Positions 5,627 through 7,614 of a DNA stretch of 7,614 bases are shown here, in pieces; within the stretch, counting starts at the first letter, position 1; the number at the start of each line of letters is the position of its first letter. Position numbers and translations under genes: made by a program. Location of the stretch: assembly GCA_965364735.1 (NCBI GenBank), contig CBDTYW010000184.1, positions 1 to 7,614 on the forward strand, given 5' to 3'. Source of the stretch: CBDTYW01 sp965364735 (lineage in GTDB: Bacteria; Actinomycetota; Nitriliruptoria; Nitriliruptorales; Nitriliruptoraceae). The notes under the pieces were generated by a model. The model was not told where the DNA came from. It did not search any database and saw nothing but the letters and a program-made list of their open reading frames with translations.

Positions 5627-7486
5627 ATGTCCCACATGATGATGATGCGCCCGCGCGGAACCCGCGAGGACGCGAAGCGCCCCGTCGACCGCGAGGTCGT
5701 CCGTCGCGCGTGGGAGCTGACCAGGCCGTATCGCAGCCGCCTGGCCTGGTTCCTCGTGATCACGATCGTGAGCTCGGTCCTTGCGGCCGCGCCGCCGCAG
5801 CTGATCCGCATCATCATCGACGACGGCATGGAGGCCGGTGACCGCAGCGTCGTCATCCGCGTCTTCGGCTTCCTCGCCGCGATCTCGATCGGCCGGGGCC
5901 TGCTCGCGCTGGTGGAGCGCTGGCTGTCCGCGTCCATCGGCGAGGAGTTCATCCTCGACCTGCGTGTGCTGCTGTTCGGGCACGTCCAGTCCATGCCGCT
6001 CGCCTTCTTCACCCGTTCGCAGACCGGCGCGCTGATCAGCCGCCTGAACAACGACGTCATCGGCGCCCAGCGTGCCCTCACGGGCATCCTCGGGGGCGTC
6101 GTCAACAACGCGATCGGGGCCGCCGTCACGATCGTCGCGATGCTGATCCTGGACTGGCGCGTCACGCTCATGGCCATCGCGCTGCTCCCGCTGTTCATCT
6201 TCCCGGCGCGCTTCGTCGGCTTCAAGCTGACCGAGCTGTCGCGCGAGCGCATGGGCCTCGACGCCGCCATGAACACGACGATGACCGAGCGCTTCAACGT
6301 CTCCGGGGCGCTGCTCGTCCAGCTGTTCGGCCGCACCCGTGACGAGGAGGACCTGTTCCGCGGACGCGCCGGACGCGTCGCCGAGCTCGGCGTCACCACG
6401 GCGATGTACGCGCGCGGGCTCTTCGTCGCGCTGAGCTTCGTCGGGGCGATCGCGGTGTCGATGGTCTACCTCGTCGGAGGCCTGCAGGTCGTCGGCGACC
6501 CGACGGTCTACGAGGTCGGCACGGTCGTCGCGCTCGCCGCCTACGTGACCCAGCTCTACCGTCCCCTCGCCGAGCTGACCAACGCGCGCGTGGATCTCCT
6601 GACCGCGCTCGTCTCGTTCGAGCGGGTCTTCGAGGTGATCGACCTCGCCCCGGCGATCGCCGACAAGGACGACGCGGCGGAGCTCGTCGGGGCCCGCGGC
6701 CACGTCGAGCTGCGCGACGTGAAGTTCCGCTTCCCGGCCGGCAGCGGCTCCTCGCTCGCCTCGCTCGAGGGGACGACGTCGGACAGCGACGACGCCCCGT
6801 CGGGCTGGATCCTGCGCGGCGTGGACATCGACGCGAAGCCCGGGCAGATGATCGCGCTCGTCGGCCCGTCCGGCGCGGGCAAGACGACGACGTCGCTGCT
6901 GCTCCCCCGGATCCACGACGTCACCGAGGGCGCTGTCCTCATCGACGGCCACGATGTCCGCGACCTGACGTTGACGTCGCTGCGCAGCGCCATCGGCGTC
7001 GTCACCCAGGACCCGCACCTCTTCCACGAGTCGGTCATCGACAACCTCCGCTACGCGCGTCCCGACGCCACGATGGACGAGGTCGTCGCAGCTGCTGAGG
7101 CGGCCAGGATCCACCACGTCATCGATGGCTTCCCCGACGGCTACGACACCATCGTCGGCGAGCGCGGCTACCGGATGTCGGGCGGCGAGAAGCAGCGCCT
7201 CGCGATCGCGCGCGTCCTGCTCAAGAACCCGCAGATCGTCATCCTCGACGAGGCGACCGCCCACCTCGACTCCGAGTCCGAGCGTCAGGTGCAGGAAGCC
7301 CTCGCGGAGCTCCTGAAGGGCCGGACGAGCTTCGTCATCGCCCATCGCCTCTCGACGATCGTCGACGCCGACCAGATCCTCGTCCTGCGTGACGGCGAGA
7401 TCGTCGAGCGCGGCACCCATCAGGAGCTCGTCGCCCAGGCCGGCCTCTACCGCGACCTCGCGACCACCCAGCTCGCCATCACCTGA
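5627..7486 (+). CDS. ABC exporter half-transporter (fused permease and ATPase, MsbA/multidrug type)
   Basis: This 619-residue protein has a membrane domain (about 38-330, six predicted helices near 38-58, 76-98, 153-173, 178-198, 263-285 and 296-314) fused to an ATPase domain (about 358-619). All ATPase motifs are intact: Walker A GPSGAGKTT (413-421), Q-loop Gln461 (VTQDPHLFH), signature MSGGE (517-521), Walker B IVILDE (537-542) with catalytic Glu542, D-loop AHLD, and switch His573 (IAHRLSTI). The A-loop position carries Phe369 (KFRFP) rather than the usual Tyr. A Ser/Asp-rich insert (about 371-393) lies between the first ATPase strands. The N-terminus MSHMMMMRP offers five possible ATGs; the first (5627) has GGAG at 5618-5621. 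It should work as a homodimer, or with a partner outside the window, exporting lipids, drugs or peptides. The substrate cannot be told from sequence. Confidence 0.95.
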   Translation: MSHMMMMRPRGTREDAKRPVDREVVRRAWELTRPYRSRLAWFLVITIVSSVLAAAPPQLIRIIIDDGMEAGDRSVVIRVFGFLAAISIGRGLLALVERWLSASIGEEFILDLRVLLFGHVQSMPLAFFTRSQTGALISRLNNDVIGAQRALTGILGGVVNNAIGAAVTIVAMLILDWRVTLMAIALLPLFIFPARFVGFKLTELSRERMGLDAAMNTTMTERFNVSGALLVQLFGRTRDEEDLFRGRAGRVAELGVTTAMYARGLFVALSFVGAIAVSMVYLVGGLQVVGDPTVYEVGTVVALAAYVTQLYRPLAELTNARVDLLTALVSFERVFEVIDLAPAIADKDDAAELVGARGHVELRDVKFRFPAGSGSSLASLEGTTSDSDDAPSGWILRGVDIDAKPGQMIALVGPSGAGKTTTSLLLPRIHDVTEGAVLIDGHDVRDLTLTSLRSAIGVVTQDPHLFHESVIDNLRYARPDATMDEVVAAAEAARIHHVIDGFPDGYDTIVGERGYRMSGGEKQRLAIARVLLKNPQIVILDEATAHLDSESERQVQEALAELLKGRTSFVIAHRLSTIVDADQILVLRDGEIVERGTHQELVAQAGLYRDLATTQLAIT

Positions 7487-7502
7487 GCCCACGCCTCACC
7501 GC

Positions 7503-7547
7503 CGAGCGATGCCGAAACCTGCACCAGGCAGATGAATCCATCGCTCG
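7503..7547. terminator. Possible bidirectional stem-loop after the ABC exporter
   Basis: CGAGCGATG (7503-7511) and CATCGCTCG (7539-7547) form a perfect 9-bp stem around a 27-base loop. The loop can itself fold, either as CCTG-cac-CAGG or as CTGC-accag-GCAG. It begins 17 bases after the exporter stop and lies before the stop of the presumed converging gene at 7567-7614, which suits a shared transcript end. There is no T-run, so if it terminates it is not a classical intrinsic terminator; a structured RNA end or protein site is also possible. Confidence 0.45.
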
Positions 7548-7566
7548 CCGAAGCGGGGGGCTGGTC

Positions 7567-7614
7567 TCAGCTCGCAGGCGGGGGCGGTGGGACGTCGACG
7601 GCCGGCGCTGCCGC
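7567..7614 (-). CDS. Probable C-terminal end of an unidentified protein (proline-rich tail)
   Basis: Reading the minus strand from the right edge, one frame gives AAAPAVDVPPPPPAS followed by TGA (7569-7567). It would be the last 15 residues of a gene entering from the right and converging on the ABC exporter, with the stem-loop at 7503-7547 between them. A Pro/Ala-rich tail is common in actinobacterial proteins but has no family value. With so little sequence, a chance open frame cannot be excluded. Confidence 0.35.
   Translation of the reverse strand, partial: AAAPAVDVPPPPPAS

Noticed and set aside
5513..7492. Long open frame on the minus strand opposite the ABC exporter
   Set aside because: Its translation is Arg/Asp/Glu/His-rich without domains, a typical shadow of a high-GC gene; the plus-strand exporter has all ABC motifs.
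7555..7590. G-rich stretch as a possible G-quadruplex
   Set aside because: Only three runs of three or more Gs with a long spacer, and the second half is explained by proline codons on the minus strand.

Overview
This is a very GC-rich, gene-dense stretch of a bacterial chromosome, most likely from an actinobacterium. The reasons are strongly G/C-biased third codon positions, a phage-holin-family plus DUF3618 gene pair typical of Actinomycetota, a hemW gene near hrcA, and an ABC exporter of an actinobacterial style. A Thermoleophilia-like lineage is possible, but that is a guess. There are no rRNA or tRNA genes, CRISPR arrays, transposases or prophage genes.

Layout. (1) 1-152, minus: the start of hrcA, the heat-shock repressor, cut by the window edge. 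(2) 348-1478, plus: three small membrane-protein genes (a 52-residue single-pass protein, a Phage_holin_3_6-type protein and a DUF3618-type protein). (3) 1496-2674, minus: hemW, a radical-SAM heme-handling protein. hemW and hrcA share a strand and are often close neighbours in other genomes, so the membrane module appears to sit between two ancestral neighbours. (4) 2791-4682, plus: a TetR-family regulator whose stop overlaps the start of an alpha/beta-hydrolase (lipase-like) gene, preceded by a clean inverted repeat that is a candidate operator. (5) 4674-5435, minus: a membrane-anchored SGNH/GDSL hydrolase that converges on and overlaps the lipase gene by 9 bases. (6) 5627-7486, plus: a complete half-size ABC exporter. 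(7) 7567-7614, minus: probably the proline-rich tail of another gene, with a stem-forming intergenic segment before it.

Working together (inference): TetR and the lipase form a translationally coupled unit, probably regulated by the TetR protein. The SGNH hydrolase and the ABC exporter are divergently transcribed from a shared 191-base gap. Two hydrolases, a TetR regulator and an exporter side by side would fit lipid or envelope metabolism, but nothing in the sequence identifies a substrate. The three small membrane proteins resemble in layout the proteobacterial YqjD/YqjE/YqjK set and may be stress or envelope proteins. I found no clearly new defence or mobile system. The most unusual points are the near-identical N-terminal peptide (PIAMID) shared by two adjacent, otherwise dissimilar membrane proteins, and several palindromic elements in the gaps.
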